Source of the DNA: Merluccius polli
Lineage: Eukaryota; Chordata; Actinopteri; Gadiformes; Merlucciidae
Reading direction: 5' to 3'
Assembly: GCA_030340625.1 (NCBI GenBank)
Contig: JAOPHQ010003977.1
Span: 248,501-312,500 of the forward strand
Length of the DNA stretch: 64,000 nucleotides
Part shown: positions 23,181 through 35,224 of the stretch, in pieces
Layout of the letters: every line of letters starts with the position of its first letter
Position numbering within the stretch: position 1 is the first letter of the stretch
The notes under the pieces: generated by a model
What the model was told of the DNA's origin: nothing
Database searches by the model: none
What the model saw: the letters and a program-made list of their open reading frames with translations, nothing else
Program-made: the position numbers and the translations under genes

Positions 23181-24682
23181 AATTACATTAACTGTGTATT
23201 CATTAAAAAGAGTGTAGGCTGTCACAGGTTGTGGTTGGGAGAATATATTCAGTTATTGGAAATGGCGAGATGGTGCAAGCCGAGCAGATGTAACACTCAA
23301 CAGATGTAACACCCACCCAGCCCCAGAGTCTAACCAGTCTGACTCAGGCCAGATGAGGCTGTAAACCAGCTATCAACCACACACACTCCACATATTTAGT
23401 CAGTTCATTATTATTTGTGTAGTTTTTTCGGGGACTTTGTTTCCTGAGCGGTATTAATCTAAACACATGAGAGAAAAGGTTAGGGACGCTTAGTATCACA
23501 ACAAAGTTACAGACACTAAGTATCCCAACAAAGCCATGGCTTCGCACAGAGCACCAGATGTACAGCATTTCACTCTTCACTGACTTTTAGATGCCTTCCG
23601 TTCATTCTCAAATAATCACTTTTTAACGACTTCTGGACTCAACTGAGCCACACAAACAACAAGTCTTCAGTCCGTCAGTCGCAGCACACACGCACGCGTG
23701 CCCGTACGCTCGCACAAACACACACTCACACATACACACACACACACACCTCCTTTTGTCTGTCTACAGCCATTGCAGTACAATCACAGGCTGAGTGTTA
23801 TTTCGTCAGTTGCTCTTTTTCATACCTTTTTATAGCTTCAATAACCTGTTGGGATTCATGTTCAAACAAACAACCTATCAACTACACAAACAAACAAATG
23901 TCTGATGTGTTGCATTCTGGGTACGGATCCACCATTTTGCAACTAATTACTGTAATTCTAACAGTGTGACAGTTTTTAATCTCACATAAAAATCGATTCC
24001 ATTGAGTTATTCCGTTATAATAAATCAGTTGGACGACTGCAGTTCGAACCAAACAAATTAAATTAAACCAAGTCAAGAATTTCTACCAATGATATTTTAG
24101 CATAAAGAACTGCTGAACCAGCAGTACTGATAAAATCCTGCTGAGCTCGTCCGACTAACATCTGAATAATTTAGGACAGCACAACAGCATCAATTGTAGA
24201 TCAGATCTTCTTTATAAATACAGGTCACACATAAAGTCCTCTACTCTAGGAAACGGCTCGTGAAGGAGGACATTTTTCTCCCTTGTTTCCGTTCTGTTCG
24301 CTGAGGAACTGTGTGCCAGCTAACTGCATTGTCTCGGTTGGGGTAGCCGACGATTGGCCTCGTGGGCCAGAAAAAAAAGAAAAAAAAACCTGCGACAGTT
24401 TCAGGGCTTCCCGAAAGGAAAATAAACACCATAAAACAAGCGACCACCAGATCAGATATGATTGAACGTCCAGATAAACACCTCCTCGAGCAGAAGTCCG
24501 CCCGCGATTTCTTCTTTAAATGGGTTGTGTTCAATTCAAAGTCAACAAGTCGCTCCGAGAGCAGAGAAAGGAGCATTTCTCTAAACCCATATCAGATTCC
24601 TAAGACCCTGCAGCTCCCAATCCCTCACTCTCCCTCAGATCCTTAATCTTCTCCTCCTAGCTGTGTCATCTCTCTACCCCTC
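23181..24682. other. No recognisable gene
   Basis: Includes CA-rich tracts near 23690-23750. A non-repetitive 400 bp at 24240-24640 includes an A-rich strip (24370-24390). The frames of 94-111 codons here carry no known motif. Confidence 0.35.
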
Positions 24683-24690
24683 TGCTGAGG

Positions 24691-24868
24691 CAGAGGCGGG
24701 CCGTACTATGAGGCAAACCAGGCAATTGCCTGGAGCCCCCGCGTCCATGGGGCCCCCAAAATACGTAGATCCAGGGTGTGTTACGATCGCGTGTGTTATG
24801 ATCCCCCCCCCCCCCCCCCCCCCCTGTCGGCAATCGCGCCCCCCCCACCCGTCGACAATCGCGCACGC

Positions 24869-24922
<54 letters not shown>

Positions 24923-24962
24923 CTGTTTGCCTGGAGCCCCCAAATAGCTAAGATCGACACTG
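24691..24962. mobile_element. 272-bp hAT-like MITE with very long C tracts
   Basis: Starts CAGAGGCGGGCCGTACTATG and ends ..GATCGACACTG, with the 8-bp TGCTGAGG on both sides (24683-24690 and 24963-24970). TTGCCTGGAGCCCCC occurs near both ends. The interior has C runs, including 51 consecutive C (24870-24920), separated by CGGCAATCGCG and GTCGACAATCGCG words. CAGAGGCGG is a terminus known from fish hAT elements. Confidence 0.7.
24870..24920. repeat. 51-nucleotide poly-C run
   Basis: Uninterrupted C from 24870 to 24920. Confidence 0.9.
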
Positions 24963-24999
24963 TGCTGAGGAAGGTGTGTCTATCTCTCCATATCTTCTT

Positions 25000-25568
25000 C
25001 ATAGCCCCCCCCCCCCCCCCACACCGGGAGACAGAGAGAGAGAGAGAGAGAGAGAGGTTCAGATAGTGTAGGATGGAGAATTCAGAGCAGACTCTGTGTG
25101 TGCTTCTGATTCAGATCTCTCTTTCTATGTCTATTTCTTAGAGTATTCAGGGCTGTTGCAGGCCCGAGATAAAATCTGATGTTCACATTTGTATATCTGT
25201 GTAATGTGTTTTTGTAATGTGTACAGTAGATACGTAATGCACTACAGATGTGTAAGTGTCTAAAAGTAATGCACGCTGCGGGGGCTAAGAAGAAGGGGTT
25301 TGACATTTTTACATGCACACCTTGGAGTGGATTATCCCACTTATACCATGGCCACTTGGTATAAGTCATCAGTCAAATCACAAATCATTAAAAATATAAG
25401 GGTGTTGATTCATATTTTGGGGTAATTCTGTCTCAAGATTACAGCTTTTAGCTCGCACTACTTTTTGTGTTCCTGGAAACAAACGGCAAATGACCGGAGA
25501 AATATATGGGTCTGACTAATGCCTAATGTCAGTTAACATGAGATTCATATGGAATGTAACAACCTGGC
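25000..25568. other. No gene; short C run and (GA)n then unique sequence
   Basis: C run at 25005-25020 and (GA)n at 25031-25055. The remainder is unremarkable. Confidence 0.4.
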
Positions 25569-26057
25569 AACGTTACCTTATTACTCCAGTAAATAGAGAC
25601 GATCTTAGTAACGACATGGCAACGTTACCTTATTACTCCAGTAAATAGAGACGACCTTAGTAACGACATGGCAACGTTACCTTATTACTCCAGTAAATAG
25701 AGACGACCTTAGTAACGACATGGCAACGTTACCTTATTACTCCAGTAAATAGAGACGATCTTAGTAACGACCTGGCAACGTTACCTTATTACTCCAGTAA
25801 ATAGAGACGACCTTAGTAACGACCTGGCAACGTTACCTTATTACTCCAGTAAATAGAGACGACCTTAGTAACGACATGGCAACGTTACCTTATTACTCCA
25901 GTAAATAGAGACGACCTTAGTAACGACATGGCAACGTTACCTTATTACTCCAGTAAATAGAGACGATCTTAGTAACGACATGGCAACGTTACCTTATTAC
26001 TCCAGTAAATAGAGACGACCTTAGTAACGACATGGTAACGTTGCCTTATTACTCCAG
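25569..26057. repeat. 52-bp minisatellite, 9.4 copies
   Basis: Unit starts AACGTTACCTTATTACTCCA and contains AATAGAGACGACCTTAGTAA. Copies begin at 25569, 25621, 25673, 25725, 25777, 25829, 25881, 25933, 25985 and 26037 (partial). Copies differ only by occasional T/C and A/C changes. Confidence 0.97.
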
Positions 26058-26934
26058 TGAGAATACCTTATATATCTTAAATAGGAATAATGAAGAACAC
26101 ACTTGAACAAATGACAATGAAATACCGATGGAACTAGTTCTATTAAGTTTTGTATTCATTGTTTTCTTTTGGTTCGCCTTTTCTAAACTATAAAAAAAAT
26201 GTTATGGAGTTAAATACAGGGCATGAAACCCCACAAACCCACTGGCCGCAGATTGATACTTCCTAAAGATTGTAATTATGTTTTACAATATATAAAGATG
26301 AAAGGGAAAGATATTACCTCAGAACCACTCATAAGTTCTCCCTGTGCTGCTATTAGAGCTTCCCACTACCTACTGCCTATCATACATTAATGGATTTGTC
26401 AGAAATAACTGTAGGAAATAACAGCGGCCATTTTCCTCCTGTGGTTTCTGATTAGTCCCCTGGTACACGCTTTGACTTTCTCCACCAATCACAGTTCAGC
26501 TTCAGCTCAATGACTTTGGTGCTTGAAAATCGAGTTTTGTACCTGTAATTTCACCCGGCCCATTTCAAGGCTTTCTCTTTTTCGCTCTTTCTGGTTCTGT
26601 CAATACTCAGACCAAGTCTTGCTTGGGTGGTTTGTATCGTTTGGCTGCTTCATGACCCCAAGCTTGACATGAACAATAGACGCCTGATGACCTGAAATTA
26701 TCTTGTGGAATTTTCCGTTACCGACCGTAATACTTTTTTCTTTTGTCCTTTACAGCAGGGTGTCCAATTTCCTAATGTAGCAGTAACAGAACAACACAAA
26801 CACTTGATTACTGGTATTTGGCTGGTATTCAGTGTCTTTGGACTACTGCTACGATGTTAGTATGAAGAATGCAAGTACAAAGTGGGGCAGAATAGTGTGT
26901 CATGGCCAGAGTGTTTCCCCAACGGCCCCGGCCT
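26058..26934. other. No recognisable gene
   Basis: AT-rich single-copy-looking sequence with no coding signature. Confidence 0.4.
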
Positions 26935-27045
26935 TCCTGTAGGCTGAGATGCCTACCTGCTCCTTAATTACCTGTGCCTAATACTCTGTAAGTCGCTTTG
27001 GATAAAAGTGTCTACTGCTAAATGACTAACTTACAAAGCCTGTGT
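26935..27045 (+). repeat. 3' part of a SINE
   Basis: CCTACCTGCTCCTTAATTACC followed by GTAAGTCGCTTTGGATAAAA and GTGTCTACTGCTAAATGAC, the LINE-shared tail found on many fish SINEs. The tRNA-like head is not preserved. Confidence 0.65.
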
Positions 27046-27819
27046 ATTACATACTGTTCAAGTGAGTGTTTTCTCAAAACCACTGGATGTTAGGAAGACC
27101 CTGATGAAACCAACAGCAGAGGAACATCGTAGGTCATCAGAGTTTATCCGTGGATCAATGTTTTGCAGTTATTTTCAGGAAGCTATTTTTGTACGGTTTG
27201 ACAAGTGTAGAATTCAACAGTCCATTCATCTGCTGTGTAAATACGTCCCATCCCATATATCCTATCTCTCTTAAGTGTTGTTTATACAGGAGTAGCCTCA
27301 GCTTGCATAGATGTTTCTGTCTCCATTGACTATGGGAGACACGCAAAAAAACGACTAGTAAAACACGTTGTCTACTTCAAATGATTACATTGTGGGAAAG
27401 CCATTTAAAAAAATAAATAAATGAACGCCTGCGTGACCTGCCTTACAGATATAGTTAAAAAGAAGTACAAAAGAGTAAAACACGTTTGAAGTAACAAACT
27501 ATGAAAGTTATACCTAACTTATTATCTCATTGGGCATATTGTGTCTACGAAAGCTACCATGGCAAGGAAATTCAATTATCTTTTTAACGGCAAACGGCCA
27601 GCCACATTTTACAGCATATCTGCTCTCAAATGTGGGATATAAAATGGTTCCAAAAGTATTTACTGTTTCCATTCTCTCTGCTTATTGCTTTAATGTCCCA
27701 ATGGGAAGGGTTTTCTGTCGACAAGTAACCACAATACACTATGTGTGCTTACCAGAGAGCTTTATACTGTGCCTTAAAAAGAGTAATTTTCCTGACAGCA
27801 ATTTGCTGTTTCATCGTCT

Positions 27820-27853
<34 letters not shown>

Positions 27854-28605
27854 GGTTTTGTCTTTTTACGTGTGTGTTTGTGTGGCAAGAGAGAGAGAGC
27901 AAAAAACAAACGCAATTTGCTGTTTCATCGCCTATTGTGTGTGTGTGTGTTTATGTGTGTGTGTGGAGATAGAAAATAAAGAGAGATACCCAGGGAGACA
28001 AGGAAGAGAGAAATAGACAAAAGAAACGACAGAAGCAAAGACCAGGTTAAAAGCTACACTTGGCAAAAATCACTGCAACCCAAGCCACCTAAGTCCACCA
28101 ACCGTGCCACTTTTACCGTGCCATACCAGACGATGTGGGAGGCCTCGCCCTGGTTTGTTTTAATAAAAATAAAAATAATAACATTTTCATCATCGTATTT
28201 TCATGAATCCTCTGTTGTCGCGCCATCCTGAGTGGCTGAGAAGGAACTGGGGTGTCTTCGTCGTTCTCCCCGTCGCGAACGCAGGGGGTGGTTCAGGGGA
28301 GGGTTGTAGATGAAAGGCGAGGCAGCTGCCGTCACCCGCCACGCACCTCACCGCCGCACCTTATCTGCGGCTGGCAGGGGACCCGTCTCGTACCGAGAGG
28401 CGCTTCTGGAGGGGGAGGCGCACAGGGAGGACATCTGCGTACGAAGTTGCAGGAAGTTTGGAAAACAGGGAAATGGAAAAAGAAAGTTCTTGACGAGACG
28501 AGGATTAGAAATAGGGGCCGTAAGCTGATTGGTTGGATAGGGTTTGTTTTTGTTTGAGGGGGAATTTCTTTTACCTAGATTTATTTGAGTGTTACATACG
28601 AGACA
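27046..28605. other. No recognisable gene; two (GT)n/(GA)n patches
   Basis: (GT)n at 27825-27850 and 27936-27963. The short motif GCAATTTGCTGTTTCATCG(T/C)CTATTG precedes both (27801 and 27912), a small direct duplication. The GC-rich patch 28230-28480 gives 72-101 codon frames with no domain. Confidence 0.4.
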
Positions 28606-28609
28606 CGCG

Positions 28610-28680
28610 CAAGTGTTTTAAGATACGATAAGATAACGCATTATTCGTCCCACATGGGGAATTTGGGATACCTATCAGGT
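28610..28680 (+). repeat. LINE/SINE tail of the GATAAGATAA type
   Basis: AAGATACGATAAGATAACGC then ATTATTCGTCCCACATGGGG resembles the terminal repeats of fish non-LTR elements. No body is recognisable. Confidence 0.35.
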
Positions 28681-30223
28681 TTTGTATTTTATACTTTCCG
28701 AGGTGATAGCTGTAACTCGCTGGGGGGTGCACTGATGTGAACAGTGGGGGGATATTTCTGGTTTGGAAAGTGCCTAAAGGGCCCCCTATTTCACCACCAG
28801 GCGTGATGTTGATGAGACATTTCAAGCCATTTAACAATCTACCCCGACAGTGACATCACACGTGGGTGTGTCACCCCAGATATTTCATAGCTAGATCAGC
28901 CAGAAGCCTGCCCAGTGGACTGTACCAAGTGGTAGGCTGATCTATCCATCATACATCTGGGCCCAGTTTTACCTCCTCCACACAGCAGCTTTCCCTCATT
29001 AGTGTTACCTCAGTTCTTTGCTAATTATCCTAATTACTGTGACTGTATGTCAGGTATGACAGTGTGCCCTTAAATGCAACAGTGTACTGAATTTGTACTT
29101 TATATGTACTGAAGGAGTGTTGACTATGTACTGACTGTGTACTCTATCTTTATTTAACATGTATTGAGATGTGAGATTGAGTGTGTCCTGAACGTGTGTG
29201 TCTGTGTGTGTACACACACACAGACACACACACACACACACACACACACAATATCTCCTATGCACCACACACACTCGAAAACCCTCCTGCACATACATAT
29301 ACAGACACACTCAAAAACAAACACACAAAAATCAGAGAGACAGACTCAAACACGCACACACACAAGGAAAGTCAAAGGAAGTTGATGAGTATTCAGCAAA
29401 GCAGAGCAGCAGCATCTGTCAGTACTGTGGACCACTGAATAGAGGATGGTCCTGTCTCACTATAGGAGACAGAGCTCCTGCTACACTCACACATACACAA
29501 TGCACTACCGACTACACCCTACGCACTACACACTACACACTGCACAATACACAGTGCGCACTGCCAGGAGACAGAGAGCAGACTAGCAGCACAGACACTG
29601 AGAAACTGCTACAGATGGATGGATGGATGGATGGTTTGTGAACATGTATAATTGTGTTCACAAACACCCACAGAAAAATACAATGTCGTTCAACCCCAAT
29701 TATATGTATGCAGACACACACACACACACAAACACACACAAACACACACACACACACACACACAGCAGAGTGTTGCTTGGAAGAGCTGGGGAGGGTGTCT
29801 GTCCCGACACATCATTACATCACACATTACATCTCAGCTCTCAGCGCTACAGTGCACCACTCTGCTGCCTGCCAAAACCGGCTCCGCGCACGATATCCGC
29901 TCTCAGGCTGGAGAGAGGAGCGGCTGAGTGGCCATAAACTACCTGCTCACGGGCCATGAAGTCCTCCCCCACCTCCCCCAGGCCCTCTCTTCCCTCTGGA
30001 GTCCACCACTCACTTTCACTACCATTCCCACTTTCCCTACCCCCATCACTTCCCTCTCTGGCTCCCTTCCCTCTGGAGTCCACCACCCCCATCAGATGAC
30101 ATGCTCTCACTTTCGGTTTCACTTTCATTCCCACTCCCTCTTTCACTGTCACTCTAACTCCTTTCAGTCTCACTGTCAGTCTCACTCTCACTATAATTTC
30201 CACATTCATAGCCTTCCAAGCAA
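28681..30223. other. No recognisable gene; CA-rich and C/T-rich tracts
   Basis: (GT)/(CA)n at 29200-29252, (ACACT/ACTAC)n near 29490-29545, (ATGG)n at 29613-29632, (CA)n at 29715-29764, and TCACTCTCAC-type degenerate repeats at 30090-30195. All long frames are repeat-encoded. Confidence 0.5.
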
Positions 30224-30225
30224 TG

Positions 30226-30265
<40 letters not shown>
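30224..30265. repeat. (TA)n microsatellite abutting a hAT terminus
   Basis: About 20 TA units ending directly at TAAGGCTGTC. Confidence 0.95.
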
Positions 30266-30268
<3 letters not shown>

Positions 30269-30560
30269 GGCTGTCAAAGTTAACGTGTTATTAACGAGTT
30301 AACGCAACATGTTTTTAACGGCACTATTTTTTTTAACGCGCGATTAACGCTGTGACATTTGAACCTCGGGCCACTCCGTAGCTCGGGAAATCAGGAAGCA
30401 ATGCACACAAGGTCGATGCCGCAAACAAACTACACAGCCCGTTCTCATCACAACTCGTAATATACCGACGATTTGTCACGCCCCTAGACGTCTGATACTG
30501 ACGCAAATGGTACCCTCCCGCGTCTGTGTGAAACGATCTGGGGGTTCTCATAAACCCGTT
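30266..30560 (+). mobile_element. hAT-like 5' fragment (TAAGGCTGTCAAAGTTAACG)
   Basis: TAAGGCTGTCAAAGTTAACG then GTTATTAACGAGTTAACGCAA is close to a familiar fish hAT 5' end with consensus TAGGGCTGTC. No opposite terminus was found. A module GACGTCTGATACTGACGC at about 30487 looks like another repeat joined to it. Confidence 0.5.
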
Positions 30561-30679
30561 CGGAAAACGGTGGAACAGACTTCACCACATAGCACAAGAA
30601 CAACACCGGGGACTTGACAAGACTGGAAACTAAACAACCGCATTTTTTTCTGACTATCTGGTCATTTTTAAAGTTGAAA

Positions 30680-31015
30680 GTTTACAGCAAATTCAGATAG
30701 AGGTCATTAAGGAGCAGGTAGAGGATTAGCCATCTTGCTCGAGGGTTGACTACAGGTCGGATGTGGACATCGGGGATCGAAGCCAGTACGTTTAAGGGGC
30801 TTGCACACCGCCACAACAAACACTCAACTACAGAACGTCGGCCGAAGTGGGCCAAAAACGATTTGCCAAGATAAAACTTCCGACAACAGCCATCTACCAC
30901 CAACGGATATGCCACACTGGCATACCCGTCGTTAGTGTTTGTTGGAGCAGTGCACAAGCACTCTTTAGGCTGGATGTTGACCACCTTAGCCACTACACTC
31001 TCCTGACCCCCAAAA
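30680..31015 (-). repeat. tRNA-derived SINE interrupted by a small DNA element
   Basis: Read on the minus strand it has box A-like TAGTGGCTAAGGTGG (near 30990), box B-like GGCTTCGATCCC (near 30775) and then GAGCAAGATGGC and TACCTGCTCCTTAATGACC. The two promoter boxes are driven apart by the insertion at 30795-30964. Confidence 0.7.
30795..30964. mobile_element. 170-bp MITE with TTA target duplication (PIF/Harbinger-like)
   Basis: The ends AGGGGCTTGCACACC and GTGCACAAGCACTCT are imperfect inverses. TTA flanks each side (30792-30794 and 30965-30967). A 3-bp TWA target suggests PIF/Harbinger. The insertion lies between the boxes of a SINE. Confidence 0.6.
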
Positions 31016-32049
31016 ACTGATTAAGTCCCACAGACAGGACTGAGCTCCATGTGTTCCCGTGAGATGTGAAAAGACGTGAGCTAGCTGTCGCCAACCGCAG
31101 GCTATGGCAGGATAATCACAACAACTGGGTTTTATAGTAGATGTCATACATTATTACAGGTGACATTTTAATGGACAGTCACGCACACAAGTCACAGCCC
31201 AATAATTTCCACTCTGACATATCAGAGATGTAAACATCTTATTATGTGCTGCCAATGATGACTTATGACATTTCACATTCAATTTACAACCCCCCCCCCC
31301 ACTCCACCACCGATAGGCCCTGTTCAAAAACACAGTGCTACTTTTAGCTGACACAGCTTCCATACAAATCATTTTTCATCAAGGCTTTTTATATTTATAA
31401 AGTCAATCAATAGGTGTATACAGGTTAATCGACATTTTATTTTTAAGAAGTGGAGACGGATGGGAGGACACTGAGGAGATATTGTTTGTTTATCATTCTA
31501 AAGGAGGTGCTTTGTTGTTCTTGAAGTAACCTTCGGTGTCTCACAGTAACACAGTGTATTATATCCTCAAGGTGACTCCATTGTGCTGTCATGGGGTCGG
31601 TGTGGGTATCCTGGTTGCCGTGACGATGCATACTGCAGGGAGCTTAGGTTTGTTCTGTTTTTGTTTTGCTTTTTGAGCTGCTTAATTTGAACTCCTCCTT
31701 AAGTGTTCACTTTGAATAAACTCAACGTTTTCAACACCTCTGCAACATTCCTAGTGCCTTTCTAGTATCTCACTGGCCTAGACAGTGCTCTGACCTTGTC
31801 ATGGGGTCGGCGGGGGTATGCCGGTTGCCGTGACGATGAATACTGCAGGGGGCTTAGGGTTTGTATTCCTGCAGACTCAGCTGTTCTAAACCATTTGGTC
31901 TGGGATCCAGTGATGCCCTCACATCCACCCTGAACATGAGGAGCAAGAGTCTCCTGAAACATTACTATATTAGACCGCTATATATAGTACAAGTACTATA
32001 GTATAGATTTACCACAATAATTGTATCCTATGTACCCCCTAATTCCACT
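31016..32049. other. No recognisable gene; one dispersed duplication
   Basis: A poly-C run lies at 31290-31300. A 67-bp segment is duplicated directly (31589-31655 and 31798-31864; see findings). The sequence is otherwise unremarkable. Confidence 0.4.
31589..31864. repeat. Direct repeat pair of about 67 bp, 209 bp apart
   Basis: GTCATGGGGTCGG.G.GGGTAT, then CCGGTTGCCGTGACGATG.ATACTGCAGGG, occurs at 31589 and again at 31798 with a handful of substitutions; the sequence between the copies differs. Confidence 0.85.
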
Positions 32050-32165
32050 CCTGGTTTTACTATTTAGCAGACAGTGAATTGAGATACATGTAATTATGGT
32101 GCATGGAAATAGGGATCAAACCAATTTCGCGGGGCCACAAGCTACCCTAACCACTCACTATCCTG
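32050..32165 (-). repeat. tRNA-derived SINE
   Basis: On the minus strand: TAGTGAGTGGTTAGGG (box A-like), GGTTTGATCCC (box B-like) and CTGTCTGCTAAATAG at the 3' side. Confidence 0.6.
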
Positions 32166-32510
32166 GTTTCACAATACTGAACGATATGGTATACTACCTG
32201 GTTATACTCCAGGTTTTACTATACATACTATGTGGTATATAAAATACCTGATAATGCTATATATACTACAGTACTATTCTATATAGATTCTAAATCCCAT
32301 CCCTATCCCATTATACTCCTGGTTTGACTGCATATATCTGATATAGTACTAAACTATTGGTTATACTACCTGGTTATACTCTGGGTTTTACTATATATCT
32401 ACTATAGTACTATGCTATTGGTTAAATGTACTTTCAAGTTATACTCCTCTGCTAAGACGTATGATTGCACTCACACTTTTATAAGACGCTTCGGATAAAA
32501 GTGTCCACCA
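32166..32510. repeat. Degenerate TA-rich tandem repeat ending in a SINE tail
   Basis: Repeated words TGGTTATACTCC.GGTTTTACTATA and CTATAGTACTATGCTATTGG over 32180-32450. A tail-like ATAAGACGCTTCGGATAAAA and GTGTCCACCAAACGG lies at 32480-32517. Confidence 0.5.
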
Positions 32511-32519
32511 AACGGCGTA

Positions 32520-34370
32520 TTCAGCTTTTTCTTTTATTGCTTTCCCTTCGCTTTCTTAATTTCCAGTTTCCACTCCTTTATGCGGCCCCTTTATTTTCTG
32601 TCCTAATCTAATGGCTTTACTACTGGTGAATTTTGCTCCCAGGGTATCCCATTGTAACTTTGTAATGAAAGACACTGTAGGACTAAAGCTTGTTTTAGTT
32701 GGTGGTTCTATGTGCTCCAGTGGCTCCGGTGTTGGCAAGGTGTTTTATAATATCTCTCGGTCAAATTTATTATACTTCTGTTTTTAAAGCAGGTTCGCTA
32801 GTTGAGTTTTTTTAAATGCTTAGTTTAGTTTAGTTTTCATTAGTTTCTGTGTTTTGAGTATTTTTTTGTAATATGGGGTATTTGTTAGGGTCGAGATTCA
32901 AAAGGACAGAAATAAATAAAAATAAAAACTCAACCAAACGTCATACCATGTTAAAAAATGTATTCACTTGTGACAGATGAACAACCATCCACAAAAAACA
33001 ACCATAAAAGATGTGTGCCAGCCAGTGTGTTTGTGTCATTAACCAGAAAAATTCAACTGGACACAACAACAACAACAACAACAACAACAACAGTACAATG
33101 TAGATATGGGCACAAATATGTAAACAGTCTACACAAGATGCAGCCTTAAGTGCAACATGTGTGTAATTCTGCTTCTGAGGTGAGTTGCAGGTAGTGTGCT
33201 GAGTAAAAATCAAAATAGCCAATAGACTAAAGACACACATTAACAGCACATATTGAACACATTCATGAGCCACAGGGTGCTCCATCCGAGAAAAAACCCT
33301 GAAAAACCCAATAAAGTCTATTTCATTGACAAAGTCGAAAACTAAAGACATTTTCTCTATATTTTCATTTGATTTAGTTATGTCAACACGCAACACAGGT
33401 TCAGTTAGTTACTGTTCTTTTTTGTTTGTTTTTCTTCACACCTAGTTTTTCGTGATTTTGTGAGTTTTCGTTCACGATAGTAACCTTGGTCTCAGTCGGG
33501 TTTGGGTCCGGGGGGCTGGTCTGCCTCTGGCCAGCTGGCAGCTCCTGCTGGTTATCTGGGTCAGAATGTGGGCCACCTGGCGACGGTGGTCACCGAGGGT
33601 CTTTTTGCTCCTGTGAGGAGCGCTGCTTCAGGCGAGGGGATGATGGAATGGCTGCTTGGTGGGGCTCCGCTTCCTAGAATTGTCACAGGTCTCTGGTGGC
33701 GGGCTTGGGTTGCTGGGCCAGTGGTGATGCTAGTGGTGGCGTGCTATGTTGCACTGCCAGAGGTGACGTGATTAGCATTAATGCTCGTGGTGGCGGTACA
33801 CCGAAATGGGATGGTTTTGGTGTTGGATGGTCTAAGGTTGCATTGCTTTACACTGTACCAAGAGAGTGACTGTTTGGCATGAGTGTTTGATTTCTGGCAG
33901 GTCGTGCTTGGTGACAGGACTTTGGTAAACACTTGCTCTGTGAAGCACACAACTCATTCAACAAAATGTGTTCGACCTCTTTTTAATAAAAACTACCTCA
34001 TATTTGCTAGTTTGCTGTTATGTAGTTGGGTGGAAAAAAAGCTCCTGTAAATTATTTTGCTAGAGTCTTGGCCTCCATTCTAACTGGAATCATGTTAAAT
34101 TTTGGCAGGCGATGGTGGATGCTGCTGTATTTTATGTAGTCGAGTTTTTCAGTCGAGTTTTTCCTCATTTCTTCTGAAGAACCCGGGAGGAGTGGATTGA
34201 CAGACTTGAGCAGTAGCTGCAGTCCCCCCGGTGTTACCTGTTCTTCCAGCGGCCGACAGCCGACCATCTCATATGTTCTTGATGTGATCAGAGGAGCCGG
34301 TTTGTCAATTAGCCGCCGATCGAGACCGACGGACGGCGTCTCCCGGCGAGACTAGGACTGTCGATCAAAG
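32520..34370. other. No recognised gene; AT-rich then GC-rich patch
   Basis: 32760-33480 is rich in AAACTAAA/TAGTTTAG words and contains (ACA)n at 33063-33093. Around 33480-33780 the composition becomes GC-rich, with 63-89 codon frames on the plus strand that I cannot assign. 34050-34370 is similarly anonymous. Confidence 0.3.
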
Positions 34371-35057
34371 CGCCTCCGTGTTGACGCAGGCAGACACAAC
34401 GCAGGCAGACACAACAAACACAACAAACACAACCACCACAACATCAAGAATATAACATCGACAACATAGAGGCAGCAGAAGTAGGTGATGCCCCCCAAGC
34501 ACACAAAACACAGATGTACATGCAAGAGCTGTACTGTAATGTATTCCCAAAGAACACGGTAGCTTCTAGAGGTATGCATGCACACAGAGGCTGAAGGGAT
34601 CACACAGAGACATATACAAGCGTCTAACACAAACACACACACACACACACAGACACACACACATGCACTTACATAAACACACACACTTACGCACACACGC
34701 ACACACAGTTTATTTTTACAGTAACCACTAAATATATTTCCCCTGCCAAAACCCAATTCAGTCAGTAATCAGTAATCCACTTGTCTCTAATGTATACATG
34801 TCTAATCTCAGCTTTTTTCACATCCCAGTGGAACAGCTTCAAGTGAAAGCTGCACTTAGCATATTATCAAGGAACAGTGACAGTAGCACTAATCCTCTGG
34901 GTCTAAGTAGTTTAGGCTTTCTCTGTGCACTGCAGGTGATGTGGGTAGACCACATGGTGGGAATGAAAAGTGGTCAAGGGGGAGCTTGTGTGTGCATGTT
35001 TGTAATCTGTATTTAACATATTGGGTAGCAATTGAACACACAATCCCCAAAAGTAAT
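34371..35057. other. ACA/CA-rich tract and anonymous sequence
   Basis: (CAACAAACA)-like units at 34395-34450 and (CA)n at 34628-34712. No gene. Confidence 0.5.
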
Positions 35058-35145
35058 AGTACCCTAGTGGTCAGGGTGTTTGAATCCCCAAGGTGTAGGT
35101 GTCCTTTGAAATGCAATATGTCTAACCCCTGCCTGCATGTATCTG
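35058..35145 (+). repeat. SINE fragment
   Basis: CCTAGTGGTCAGGGTGTTTGAATCCCC (a merged, shortened A/B-box region) then AAGGTGTAGGTGTCCTTTGA and TAACCCCTGCCTGC, related to the SINE at 40870-41020. Confidence 0.5.
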
Positions 35146-35224
35146 ATTGATCTACTTTTAAAGAAAGCAGTGGAGAATCTTCCCTGTTATCTTCGGCCCT
35201 CCTGCAAATATTACCAATTTACTG

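Noticed and set aside
25569..26057. CRISPR-like array
   Set aside because: Contiguous 52-bp tandem copies with no unique spacers, in a vertebrate genome: a minisatellite.
33502..33771. 89-codon GC-rich frame
   Set aside because: No recognisable domain and competing frames in the same patch.
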